64,000 nucleotides of DNA from Xylocopa sonorina (taxonomy: Eukaryota; Arthropoda; Insecta; Hymenoptera; Apidae): the NCBI RefSeq assembly GCF_050948175.1, contig NW_027490264.1, positions 62,001 to 126,000 of the forward strand, given 5' to 3'. The notes below the pieces were generated by a model. The model searched no databases. It was not told where the DNA came from and was given only the letters and a program-made list of their open reading frames with translations. This document shows positions 12,900-22,450 of the stretch, piece after piece; the stretch's first letter is position 1, and each line of letters begins with the position of its first letter. The translations under genes were made by a program, and so were the position numbers.

Positions 12900-13904
12900 A
12901 TCGCGATATCGCATCGCATTTCTATGTTTCATGACAAGATATAATATTCATTACGAAATTTTAGGTATGCCTCGTCTGCACTTCAAAGGTATGTAAATGC
13001 CACACATTCTTGCTAGGATATGCGTTTCCAGATGCCTACGTATCGAAGCAATAGAGTTCTAGTGCTACTTAAATCGCGATACCGCATCTCATTTCTATGT
13101 TTCATGATAAGATATAATATTCATTGCGAATTGTTATGTATACCTCGTCTACACTCCAAAAGGATGTAAATGCCACACTTCCTTGCTCGGAAATAGTGTT
13201 TCCATTTGTTTACTTATCGGAGCAATAGTGGTCTATTGCTTCATTCAACACGATGTCGCAAGTCATTTCAATGATTCATGATAAATTGCAATGTTCTATG
13301 CAATATGTTACATTTGTCTGCATCTAGACCTTAGAAGGATGTGAATCCTATACTTACTTGCAACAGAATATCGTTTCCAGATCTCTACGTGTCGAAGCAA
13401 GACATTTCTAATACTTCGTGCAGCGCGATGTCGCATCTCATTTCAACGTTTCAATGCAAAGAATCTGTAATCATATGTCCATAACATTGTGCTTAACTGT
13501 TTGAGGTCTTCAATAGAATGTGAACTACATAATTCCATGCAACGGCATGGCGCTCCGTAGTGTCTGCCTGTTAAAGCAATCGAGCTAGAATTCTCCATGC
13601 AATGCGCTGGCGCATCCCATTTCATCGTTTCAAAGTAAGAATGCTGTAATCTCTTATGCATAGCTCTATGCTTATCTGCTTTAAAACTTCATAAGAATGT
13701 AAATTCTACAACTCCTTGCAACAGGATTGCCCTTCGTAGTGTCTACATGTCGAGACAATAGAGTACTAATGCATTATACAATGCCATGACTCATCTCATT
13801 TCAACGTTTCGAATTAAGTAAGCTGTAATCTTCTATGAAAAGCATTATAATTATCTGCTTCTACTCTACAATAGAATGTGAATTCTATAGATCCAAGCAA
13901 CAGG
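12900..13904 (+). repeat. Degenerate right edge of array I
   Basis: Monomers diverge progressively. At about 12,950-13,200 they resemble the 173-bp subfamily (GCCACAC, TTTCCAG, ATCGAAGC). From 13,232 the TCGCATCTCATTTC segment is still recognisable at about 13,256, 13,431, 13,610 and 13,790, now at irregular spacing of roughly 175-180 bp. Recognisable satellite ends at about 13,904. Decayed, unhomogenised monomers are typical of satellite array borders. Confidence 0.85.
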
Positions 13905-13938
13905 AGGGCAGGCTCTCCACCATCCTACTGCCTGCCCT
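13905..13938. other. GC-rich hairpin at satellite/spacer boundary, copy A
   Basis: A perfect 9-bp inverted repeat, AGGGCAGGC (13,905-13,913) and GCCTGCCCT (13,930-13,938), encloses a 16-nt loop. It sits exactly where satellite similarity fades. It is conserved at 62,628-62,661 with a substitution in the loop only. Function unknown. Confidence 0.7.
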
Positions 13939-14790
13939 GATGCGGGCAAAGGATTCCCAGGGCCACTCAAACCGCGACCAACATCTATCTTATACTCTAA
14001 CCGATTCATCGCTATGCGTTTTCCATTAAGCTTGCCGGGATCAGTGATATTGATTCGCTCGATCTAAATTATTATTTTCTTTTTAAGTTTCTCGATTTTT
14101 TTAGTTTCTCTCACGATATCGTCTATTTCGTTGTACCTTACCCTTACAGTATGGTATATAATCTGTTGTTTGATATTTCTAGGATTTCCTCTTAATAAAT
14201 GCAATGCTTCCACATATTCTCTTTCTCTTTCTCTTTAGTTACATTGTTGTTATTTTATGCTTTTCACCCTCCACATTCACTCTCTACACCATCTAGGAAC
14301 AGGCGTTATACGATTACTGCAGGATGACGCCCCGGTCTCGTTACACCGAGATCGAGTGTTCTCTCTTGCATCCGTTGATTTATATATGTTATATATTGGA
14401 GAATATTTCCTCTTATCCTTTGTCTTTTTCGAATGAAATTACATTGACAGAAGTACGAGCTTGTTCTGCACGCCTATTTGAAACAACATTAAATCACCTT
14501 GTTAAACAATAATATATTAAATGTGACTTGGACTTTTAAATTTGAATTTATAAACATCTAACAGGTAAATATGTTTTTCTTACTATTCATATCATTATAC
14601 ATTCAGTGATTTATTGTGTGCAGTGATTTGATATATTAACTGCTTGATTATATTTTGCAATTAACTTTGCGTACCAAACATTGTTTTTACTCCTGATGGG
14701 AGTGGATAGTTCATCGTTTTATATTCTTATATCGCATTGATTATAAAAGTATATGACATCCTTTTTATGCAGTCATGTATAATTAAGTAC
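13939..14790. other. AT-rich single-copy-like spacer, no gene recognised
   Basis: No convincing gene. A 62-codon open frame at 14,324-14,512 is also present in the second spacer copy. The substitutions I could place in it all change the amino acid, and an upstream TAG at about 14,295 reads TCG in the other copy. Coding constraint is therefore not supported. There is a pyrimidine tract around 14,217-14,238 ending in TTTAG. The last four bases, GTAC (14,787-14,790), are the left target-site copy of the adjoining LTR. Confidence 0.6.
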
Positions 14791-15329
14791 TGTGACGGTT
14801 TTTCCCGTTACAATCCGCAAGAAAAGGTTATATAGAACCAATAATAACGGGGTATCCAGAAGTTTAGTCCGGGGTTATATCGGGGTACAGAATATCCGCG
14901 TGCTTCGGCAACGCGAAGTACAGAGCAATAAATTTCCTATCCAGCAAGTATTTCGAAGCTGCGAGGCTGGGACTTTTTGGGCGCCAGCTACTCAAGAAGT
15001 AGCAAAAACTAATAAACCACGCAACCCGGGGAAACCCGGTGCAAGATAACCCTCGAAATTTCGAAATACTGTTTCGCTCGACTGCTTCTAGCCGAGTGCG
15101 CAAATTAGGGTCGCGGGATACTGAACTCACGGCTTCTTTCTAGATTGCCTCGACGCGGTATTACAAAAGGGTATATGACACGCCGCGAATGACAGGGGAT
15201 CAGCACCCGTTATACAATACAAATTACAATACGCGATATCACAATTGCGGCAGGGAACAAATGGGACGCTTTAGCGTATAAGGACTCACGTTCTCGTTTC
15301 CAACAAGTCTGGATCTCGTTCAGTCCGTC

Positions 15330-15332
<3 letters not shown>

Positions 15333-15397
<65 letters not shown>
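15333..15397. repeat. (CT)n microsatellite
   Basis: Uninterrupted CT dinucleotide repeat of 65 bp inside the LTR, not found in the related copy at 19,898-20,618. Confidence 0.97.
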
Positions 15398-15400
<3 letters not shown>

Positions 15401-15998
15401 AAGTAGTCGCTAAGTCGTTCAGAAGAATAAGAGGCTGTCTTCGTGCTGGCTAGCTCATTATATAGGTTTGCTGGGGGTCTTCGGATCCCCTTAGATCCTC
15501 CTTAGGGCTCCTTGATGGGGTAGGGCCATACGCTTCGGTATTGTTCGGGGCATCGATCGGTGGATTTCGGCGATCTTCCCTGATCGCCCCCTCTGGTGTG
15601 TCTAGAGGGGGTCCTCTGGATTATTTGAACTGCGGCGCGTGTCGCGCGCCGCGCTTTCCACGGCTCACCTGCAATTCCGCTGCGCATCTTGAGTTTTCCT
15701 CTCCATGGGCTCAGGGGAGGGGTAGAGGTCCTTCTCACACCCGAGAACCATCCTGTTTGTCTCCATAGACTATGGCAGCGGTCTTATCGTTGCAGAGCTC
15801 TGGATCGTATCCTTCAGACTTCAGGGTCTCTTCTTGTTCACTTCCCGACTCCTCCACCGTCGAGCCCGTCACGCTACCTCGGCGCACAGCCCTTCCGCGA
15901 ACCTGCGGTCTTATTATCCGCCGAAGAGGCGTCTTATGGGTCGCTTCTTCCATCAGCTCGCCAGTCTTATCCGTCGAACGGAGAGAGAGAAACGAACC

Positions 15999-16008
15999 GG
16001 GGGGGGGG
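15999..16008. repeat. G10 homopolymer
   Basis: Run of ten G in the right part of the LTR, preceded by a GA-rich stretch (GGAGAGAGAGAAACG). Length may be uncertain in the assembly. Confidence 0.8.
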
Positions 16009-16152
16009 TTCTACCATCGTGTATTTCACGCTCCTCGCAAATACAGCTATCGCAATGGTCCGTGTCGCGCTTCTCGCATGGGTGGTGATCTGCGAAGCTA
16101 GTCTAACCGAAGCAGGGGGGGTGAGCGAGCCTTGTGACGTCACCACGTCACA

Positions 16153-17230
16153 GTACATACAAATTTGCGATTAAGTAGCTATGTGTTCAAATTCAATTCC
16201 GAATAATGCACTAAAGAGCATCCCAGATAACAAACGGCAAGATGGTAGCGACACCATGCCGGCACTATATTGCCACTTCCGAGGAGTGTCAACTGATTCG
16301 TAGTCATCTGTGACCGGATTCGTTAACTAAAATGCCAGAACGTGTTACCAGCACGTTCTAGACAAGCGAATCGCGCAGCACCAGCACCATGGTGACACGC
16401 GTATCAACTCCTCCATTCATGAATCTCCTCAGCAATGACGCAGGATCACATTTGGCAATGGGGAACCTGTGCTTTCATACAAATTAGAAACGTTAGATGT
16501 CAGTAGATGTTCAGCATATGAGTATTGATAGATATTTTGATGGTCGTTTTCCTATATTTATAGTTATTGAGCGAGTCGTATATATTTCTTTCAATCCATC
16601 ATAGACTAAAAATATTATTTATAAAAAAATATTAATTATAAAATAAAAATTCATGCTGTTGCGTCCCTAACTTCGCCCTGTGTAATTTTTGAAATAACAT
16701 GCTGTCATCGTATATAATGTAACCCTCAATTGCATGAATTTGTAACAATAAATTGAAGAAAATATATATAAAATATGTGTATATATTTTTATGACAATGT
16801 AATTATCGACTTTATGGAAAAAATCGCCCTATCGAGCTAGTTTATAGAAAATAATAAAATCGAGTTCTTATATCTTTGTTTTGTGCCGGTGTATCTATAT
16901 TGGAATCAAAATAAATAAATTGCACAGTTTAGTCATTTTTCATATTTGCTTATAATTTTTATGGAAACAGCTTCCCCATTAGTAAATGTCAGCCTACGCC
17001 ACAACCACGCGTGTAGCTATGGTGAGCTGATAGTGTCATTGTCACGGCCGTGTAGCCCGTGTGCTATATCTCGGTGCTTTAATAGTGCCGTGATACGAAT
17101 GCCGCCCCAGTACTAACAGTATGCCATTTCGAAAGCTGAGTAGGAGCACTTTGTTAGCACAGTTCTGTCACGGATTTCGTTCCATCCGTTGTCATTGGCG
17201 TGCCAATCGCTGGCTGTTTGGGATATTGTA
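16153..17230. other. Non-coding stretch with hairpins; possible fold-back element
   Basis: No gene seen. Two inverted symmetries lie near the left end: AGAACGTG/CACGTTCT with a 7-nt loop (16,337-16,359) and the 10-bp palindrome CACCATGGTG (16,385-16,394). Left-arm words recur in inverse orientation on the right. CGGCACTAT at about 16,258 appears as ATAGTGCCG at about 17,083, and CACCAT plus ACACGCGT near 16,385-16,402 pair with the reverse complement near 17,001-17,025. The outer ends have GATCCCA-like and TGGGATA words near 16,219 and 17,217. This suggests a decayed fold-back or MITE-like element around an AT-rich core, but the arms are imperfect. Confidence 0.35.
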
Positions 17231-17687
17231 GTGCATGAGGCAGACTTGTTCCTTATCATCGTCAAGGAGATGGATTTTCACTCCCCCCTTTTTGAATTTT
17301 TTAAATTATTGTTTGGAATTTTTGCCGTTTCTGTATCTCTATGACCGCATTGTGGATTCAACTTATGTACGATCTTTTTGGTCTTCATCTTTTGTTACAT
17401 GTAATATTATATATGTGATGCACGTTTGTAATGTAATGCTCCGATTTGTAAGCCTCAGATACTTTTATTCTTTGGTAAAGCAACTTATTCGATTAATATA
17501 TATTTATTAGACATAGATATAAACAATTAGAAAAATGTTATTAAAACGCTATTAAATATGTTGTTGCAATTATATATTTAAGGTCTGAAGATGTACATGC
17601 AATTAATGTCCGATATTTTACGTGATCCAATCGACGTATCAAGTGAGGCTATGAAATATAGAAATCTTTTACTATTTTTGGACCCCT
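17231..17687. other. AT-rich interval, nothing recognised
   Basis: AT-rich DNA downstream of the RNF212-like exons, which are read from the opposite strand. It could hold the 3' UTR. No coding or RNA signal identified. A 91-codon plus-strand frame (17,235-17,510) has no recognisable domain. Confidence 0.4.
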
Positions 17688-18038
17688 TTACATGTTAAAT
17701 GAATGATTAGTTCTGCAAGACAAGAAGCCTGAATTAGTGAGATATCTAGGAACATAAGTAATTTGTAAGTAACACATCTTTTCTCTTTGAAATATTTGCC
17801 TTTGCATAGAATAGAACGTATAGATATAATGGCCTGTTTTGTACCCATTTCGGTCCAATTCTATTATAGCCTTTGAGCAGAAGTAATATTGATTATACTT
17901 GATTTTTGCAATAGTTCTTTGATTAACAGATTTTATTAAACTAGAATCATCATTTGACGGATGTATCAATCTACTTTGTAGCTCCATCAGTTTCTTTTTC
18001 TGCTCGCTACTTTCCATTTTCAGTTCCGTATACTTATC
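17688..18038 (-). CDS. RNF212/Zip3-like protein, downstream (possibly terminal) exon
   Basis: Read on the minus strand after an acceptor AG at 18,040-18,039, this exon gives an open frame of 116 codons ending in TAA. It begins DKYTELKMES and continues as a charged, coiled-coil-like stretch (EQKKKLMELQSRL). Joined to the upstream exon in phase 0 it reads RFQEM-DKYTELK. That resembles the post-RING coiled coil of Zip3/RNF212/Vilya SUMO or ubiquitin ligases, which stabilise meiotic crossover intermediates on the synaptonemal complex. The first 45 or so residues look protein-like; the rest (NQYYFCSKAII onward) less so. An alternative model removes a 186-bp intron, with donor GTATAATC at 17,898 and pyrimidine-rich acceptor TTGCAG at 17,713, and ends TNHSFNM. 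Family assignment is by pattern only. Confidence 0.5.
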   Translation of the reverse strand, partial: DKYTELKMESSEQKKKLMELQSRLIHPSNDDSSLIKSVNQRTIAKIKYNQYYFCSKAIIELDRNGYKTGHYIYTFYSMQRQIFQREKMCYLQITYVPRYLTNSGFLSCRTNHSFNM

Positions 18039-18160
18039 CTTTATCACCATGATATATGTTGCGTAAAATTACAATAACTTTTTGTCCTCAAATTTTGCGG
18101 ATATTTCAATTAAATTTCCTTTGATTAAATAAACGGAAATTAAAAAACAGTGGCACGTAC

Positions 18161-18366
18161 CATTTCTTGGAAACGTTGTATCGTAATTTGCATCTGACTG
18201 TTTTGAAAGGCACGCACTTTACTTAACGTTTGCAATGATTCGGTTAGCGAAGTAAAGAAATATTCTACTTTCGAAATTGTTGGCTCTTGTAATCCTAAGG
18301 CAAATATATTCATCTGTCGACATCGTGAACATTGTTTTTTGGCAAAATTCCAGAAAAACAAATATA
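18161..18366 (-). CDS. RNF212/Zip3-like protein, internal exon with last RING cysteine pair
   Basis: Minus-strand exon bounded by an acceptor (TTACTCATAG) and a strong donor, GTACGT, at 18,160. It starts mid-codon and holds 68 codons. The sequence shows KKQCSRCRQMN, a CxxC pair fitting the last two zinc ligands of a RING finger. LQEP, KVEYFFTSL and LSKVRAFQNSQ follow, then RFQEM. The spacing from CxxC to a helical FF(M/T)S segment and then a LxKxxxFQ segment matches the RNF212 family as I know it. The 122-bp intron to the next exon has GT and AG ends. The N-terminal RING exon was not found upstream; the nearest upstream DNA at 18,449-18,620 looks like transposon. The gene may continue farther away or be a truncated pseudogene. 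Confidence 0.55.
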
Positions 18367-18448
18367 CTATGAGTAAAATAATAAACATCATAATATTAAA
18401 TTTAACTCTGTTCATCGTTGCCTTGTTGGACACATCCGTAACAATATA

Positions 18449-18620
18449 CAGGGTGGGGCAGTAATAATTAGCACCTCAGATATCCACGAAACTATAAGTT
18501 TCATAGAAGTTTTTGCTAATATAAAATTGCACAGTACAAAGGGGCCATCCGTTGATGAAAATAGTTTTTTTGTAAGTGGAGTTATGTTGGACATATGAAG
18601 GTTACCTTCATTTTTTAAAA
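18449..18620. mobile_element. Possible DNA-transposon end or remnant
   Basis: The stretch beginning ACAGGGTGGGGCAGTAATAA at 18,449 looks like a terminal repeat. Insect DNA transposons of several superfamilies often end in ACAGGGTG-type sequence. I could not find a matching opposite end or a target duplication; CATATGAAGG and ACCTTCAT near 18,593-18,611 form a short palindromic region. It lies just upstream of the RNF212-like exons. Low confidence. Confidence 0.3.
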
Positions 18621-19897
18621 TTAATTGGTATGTCCATTCTTAAGTAATAAGATAGAGCATTTTAAAGCAAGTTTAACGATCTGTAACATGAAGGCATTGA
18701 AGGTTACTAAAAGTAAAGAAAGGCGATAATACTCACGGTTTTGATAGTAAATGAAACATACGTATGGTAAACAGTGGTGGAAGGCGTAATACTTACCGTT
18801 TACTTCACTGTGAATAAACACTTTTCGAAGGGCATTTCAATAGTTTGCAGCATAAGTTAAACATGATAAGATTAGTATTGAAAAATCGGTTCGAATACGT
18901 TTGGTTAGGCTGTTCTTTGTGTCGTTCATTTTATAAGTACTGAGCTGCGGATTCCTGAGGACAGCTCACAAAATTGTTGAACTATGGAAGATTATCATTG
19001 TGAATTTGAATCAAAAGGTAATTAAATTCCATTAGATTGTAAACAGATCTCAATGTTTCATTTTAGATAATAAGATTAAATACTCTTTACAAAACTACAC
19101 GAATGGATACATACCTTTCTGTTATTATTATTTCATAAAGAATTATAATTGCAATTATATAGTTCATTACGATAAAAAATATTTCTCAGAAAATTCTAAA
19201 TATTAAATTAAAGAATCAAGTAAAACATTTTTAATAATTACGAATATGAAAAATACTTGAACATTCCAATAGAAAGATGTCTAAACAGGAGTTAGAAAAG
19301 TCAAACATTCAATTTCAATTCCAGAATTCATCTATAAGAGGTAGAATGTTTCGAAAGCTTTAATTACAGTCTTTAGTGCAAGCAGTTGGGCAGTATTTCA
19401 ATTTTTAAGAAAATTGATGAAAGTCAACCATTTTGAAGTGGTCAGAATCTTTGTCGTTTAAGCAATAAGTGAATAACAAATAACTGCATAAATTCCAGGC
19501 TTAAAAACTTATGGATTAAATCCTATGCAGACTCGTTTATGAGCGAGATACTAAATAATAATCCACACTAAGTAATCATTTTAAAACTTAAACGATTACA
19601 TCTCGCGAACTTTCAAAGATATCAGAATTGTGAAAAGTATGTGGTTTATCAAAAACTCTTCTAAAAGAACGGACGAAGCCAATAGAAATCTTTGTTGAAG
19701 TAAGCAAGTTCTAAAGTTCTAAGCAACGCGATGGCCCTTATCTGCCGATGTTTCATAGCAAGTAAGTTCTGAATTTCTATGAAATCCGATGGAATTCCTC
19801 ACTACTAACGTTTCAAAGTAAGTTCTCAAATTCTCAATTCTACGTTTAAAACTGTGTGTGTTCTATATATCTATGTAAAGTGATGGTTCCTATTAGT
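18621..19897. other. AT-rich interval, no gene recognised
   Basis: AT-rich single-copy-like DNA. A minus-strand open frame at 18,621-18,821 contains a donor-like GGTAAGTATT but no clear domain, so I do not call an exon. From about 19,705 to 19,830, short stretches such as TTCTAAGCAACGCGATGG and GATGTTTCATAGCAAGTAAG resemble eroded satellite pieces in forward orientation. They are not regularly spaced. Confidence 0.4.
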
Positions 19898-20618
19898 TGT
19901 GACGGAAACCTGTATATAGTAAGTCAGGGAAGATCGAAGGGGTTAATTATCTAAATGCTTTAATGTGTAAAACGTACTTTAATCTAAAGCGATCTATCGT
20001 TCCAAGGTATCCGCTCACGTACAACTTTTCTTGGGCGCGAGCTGCTCAGAAAGTAGCAAAGGGATAGACTACACGACCCCGGGAACCCTGGGGCGGAACA
20101 ACCCTTGAAACTTCGAAATGCTCCTCTTCTCGACTACGCCTAGCCAAGTACACATACTCAGGTCGCGAGATACTGAAGTCACGACATGTTTATTTATGGT
20201 CTCGACGTGGGTTTAACTAACAAGGGCTACGGGAAACTACGCAACACGCCGCAAATTACCGGGTATCATAACTCGCTTCACGATATAAGATACAATATAC
20301 AAGGTCTATTCAGGTCAATATACAAGTCTTCTTCAGGTTCCTTGAATTCGCTGGTGGTCCTCGGGTCTCCTGCATCCTCCTCGGGGCTCCCTGGTGGAGT
20401 GGGCTGTAGGCTTCGGTATTGTTCGGATCCATCGATCAGTGGATTTCGGCGATTTCCTCTTCTCGCCCCCTTGGGTGTCCCTGAGGGGATCCTCCTGATC
20501 ATTTAAATTGCGTAGCGCCTCGCGCGCCGCGCTCCCATGGCCCACCTGCAGGGGCGCTGGACTTTTGACTTCTCTTTAGGGGGTTAAGGATGGTTGAGGA
20601 CCTTCTCACATCCCAGAG
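19898..20618. mobile_element. Truncated, divergent relative of the 14,791 LTR
   Basis: Starts with the same TGTGACGG terminus. It shares long blocks with the LTR in the same order: GGGCGC-AGCT and GAAAGTAGCAAA (about 20,030-20,060), the CCGGGAA region, CGGTATTGTTCGG with ATCGATC-GTGGATTTCGGCG (about 20,413-20,450), CGCGCGCCGCGCT, and GACCTTCTCACA (about 20,600). The match stops near 20,618, where divergent reverse satellite begins. The right 400 or so bases and any right target duplication are missing. The 106-codon frame at 20,186-20,506 lies within it and is not supported as a gene. Confidence 0.75.
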
Positions 20619-20935
20619 TATTATAAAGCACAAAAGCAGATAAGCATAATGCGATGCATAGAGCTTTACAACCTTCTAACTTACTTTCAACTGTTTATAT
20701 GAAATGCGATATTGAGGTGCATGAAGCATGACAAATTAAATGCTTCGGCACCTGGACATCTAAAAACGCTATCCCCGGGCAAGAAAGTGTAGGGTTCACA
20801 CTCAATTCATGTGCAGAAGCAGATAAACATAACGCGATGCTATGAATATTACATCTTATCATGAAATATAGAAGTAAGATGCGCAGCCGCGTTTTACGAA
20901 GCATTAGAACTCTATTGCTTCTAAACCTTCAGATA
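20619..20935 (-). repeat. Degenerate left edge of array II
   Basis: Reverse-oriented, strongly diverged monomers. AAAGCAGATAAGCATA is the inverse of the TATGCTTATCTGCTTT word in the degenerate edge at about 13,665. Regular monomers begin by about 20,940. Array II therefore also decays towards the spacer. Confidence 0.75.
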
Positions 20936-20939
20936 TAGA

Positions 20940-22450
20940 AACGAAATTCCGTAGCAAGGAATAACGCGTTGCATTGAAATTACATCTTATCATGTGACTT
21001 ACAACTGATATGCGATATCGCGTTTTATAAAGAGTTAGAAATCTATTGCTTCGATGCGTAGACATCTAGAAACGCAATTTCCTAGCCAAGAAGTGTGGCA
21101 TTTGCATTCTTTTGAAGTGTAGACGAGGTATACATAACACTTCGCAATGAATATTATATCTTATCATGAAACATAGAAATAAGATCCGATATCGCGTTTT
21201 AGGAAGCAATAGAAATACATTGCTTCGATACGTAGACATCTGAAAACGCATTTCCTAGCAAGGATGCGTGGCATTCTCATTCCTTTGAAGTGTAGACGAT
21301 GTATGCAACACGTCCCGATGAATATTATATCTTACCATGAAACATAGAAATGAGATGCGGTATCGAGTTTTAAGAAGCATTAGATCTTCATTTTTTCGAT
21401 ATGTAGACATCTGGAAATGCATTTCCTAGCAAGGAAGTGTGGCATTTACATTCTTTTGAAGTGCAGACGAGGTATACATAACACTTCGCTAGGAATATTA
21501 TATCTTATCATGAAACACAGAAATGAGATGCTAGTGCTTCGATACGTACATATCTGGAAACGCATTTCCTAGCAACGATGTGTGGCATATACAGTCTTTT
21601 GAAGTTTAGACGAGGTATACATAACACTTCGCAATGAATATTATGTCTTATCGTACAACATAGAACTGAGGTGCGATATCGCGCTTTAAGAAGCATTAAA
21701 ACGCTATTGCTTCTATACGCAGAAATCTGGAAACGCTATTCCCTAGCAAGGAAGTGTGGCATTTATATTCATTTGAAGTGTATACGTCTTATACATAACA
21801 CTTCGCTGTGAATTTTATATCTTACCATGCAACATAGAATTGAGATGCGATATCGCGATTAAAGGAGCATTAGAACTGTATTGCTTCGATACGTAGCAAT
21901 CTGGAAACGCTATTTCCTAGGAAGGAAATGTGGCATTTACATTCTTTTGATGTGTAAACGTGGTATGCATAACACTTCACAATGAATTTTATATCATATC
22001 GTGAAACATAGAAATGAGACGCGATATCGCGTATTAAGGCGCATTAGAACTCTAATGCTTCGATACGTAGACATCTGGAAACGCATTTCCTAGCAAGGAA
22101 GTGTGGCATTTACATTCTTTTGAAGCGTATTCGAGGTATACCTAACACTTCGCAATGAATATTATATCTTATCGTGAAACACAAAACTGGAATGCGTTAT
22201 CGCGTTTTAAGAAGCAATACAACTCTATTGCTTCGATATGTAGGCATCTGGAAACGATATTTCCTAGCAAGGATGTGTGGCATTTACATTCTTTGGAAAT
22301 GTAGACAAGGTATACATAACACTTCGCAATGAATAATTATATCTTATCATGAAACATAGAACTGCGATGCCATATCGCTTTTTAAGAAGCATAAGAACTC
22401 TGTTGCTTCGATACTTAGACATCTGGAAACGCATTTCCTAGCTAGAAAGT
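20940..22450 (-). repeat. Subfamily-B (173-bp) monomers at the left end of array II
   Basis: Monomers here share linked differences from the main type: GTGTGGCATTT instead of GTGTCGCATTT, GTGTAGACGAGG instead of GTGAATACGAGG, TACATAACAC instead of TACATGACAC, and CTGGAAACGCATTTCC instead of CTGCAAACGCTATTTCC. The last change removes one base; matching sites at 22,061 and 22,234 are 173 bp apart. The transition to the main type is near 22,450-22,520. Confidence 0.85.

Larger units (their letters stand above)
1..13231 (+). repeat. 174-bp satellite array I, forward orientation
   Basis: Head-to-tail tandem array of a 174-bp monomer. The phase mark GTTCTAATGC recurs at 7, 181 and 355, each 174 bp apart. 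The equivalent site at 12,709 lies exactly 73 x 174 bp from position 7, so there is no net length drift. From the phase mark, a monomer contains in order the palindrome GCGATATCGC, an AT-rich stretch around AAGATATAATATTCATT, GAAGTGTC, CACTTCAAAAGAATG, GCGACACTTCC, GGAAATAGCG and CTACGTATCGTAG. GC is about 36% and each consensus monomer has 9 CpGs. No transposon interruption was seen. I do not recognise it as a named family. A centromeric or pericentromeric role is inferred only from size, purity and higher-order structure. Confidence 0.97.
14791..16152. mobile_element. Probable solo LTR of a retrotransposon (1,362 bp)
   Basis: The element starts TGTGACG and ends CGTCACA, a 7-bp inverted terminus of the TG...CA type. 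It is flanked by direct repeats GTAC at 14,787-14,790 and 16,153-16,156. The duplicated spacer at 63,510-63,513 has one GTAC and no insertion, which is the empty site. This proves insertion and fixes both ends. The interior is GC-rich compared with its surroundings and has a (CT)n tract and a G10 run. No integrase, reverse transcriptase or long ORF is present. TG...CA ends with a 4-bp target duplication fit a solo LTR of the Gypsy or BEL type. A non-autonomous transposon with 7-bp inverted ends and 4-bp duplications (Ginger-like) is the alternative. Overlapping 60-160 codon frames inside are unsupported. Confidence 0.8.
13232..16643 (+). repeat. Spacer segmental duplication, copy A
   Basis: The array edge and spacer from here match 61,955-64,000 with only scattered substitutions, a few per 100 bp by eye. 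The offset is a constant 48,723 bp up to 14,790. The LTR at 14,791-16,152 is present only in this copy. Similarity resumes at 16,153 against 63,510 and continues to the window end, so the true duplicated length is longer than what is seen. Confidence 0.95.

Noticed and set aside
1..13231. CRISPR array
   Set aside because: Regular repeats, but the whole 174-bp unit is repeated without unique spacers, and the context is eukaryotic.
13835..14029. 64-codon ORF starting in degenerate satellite (also at 62,558)
   Set aside because: It begins inside decayed monomers and runs through the boundary hairpin. No domain, and its persistence is explained by the recent segmental duplication.
14324..14512. 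62-codon ORF shared by both spacer copies (14,324 and 63,047)
   Set aside because: The few differences between the copies that I could place change amino acids, and the longer frame in copy B is stopped by TAG in copy A. This is not the pattern of a conserved peptide.
14791..16152. Tc1/mariner insertion with TA target duplication
   Set aside because: GTAC contains TA, so a TA duplication with CTGTGACG ends is formally possible. However, both full GTAC copies flank the element, its ends are TG...CA, and no transposase is present, so an LTR is the simpler reading.
15502..16174. Seven overlapping ORFs on both strands around 15.5-16.2 kb
   Set aside because: They lie in the GC-rich LTR, where stops are rare. 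They overlap in several frames, have no domain, and the related copy at 20.2-20.6 kb does not preserve them.
18621..18821. Upstream exon of the RNF212-like gene with donor GGTAAGTATT
   Set aside because: A good donor-like site is present, but none of the frames before it shows a RING cysteine/histidine pattern, and stops interrupt the plausible ones.
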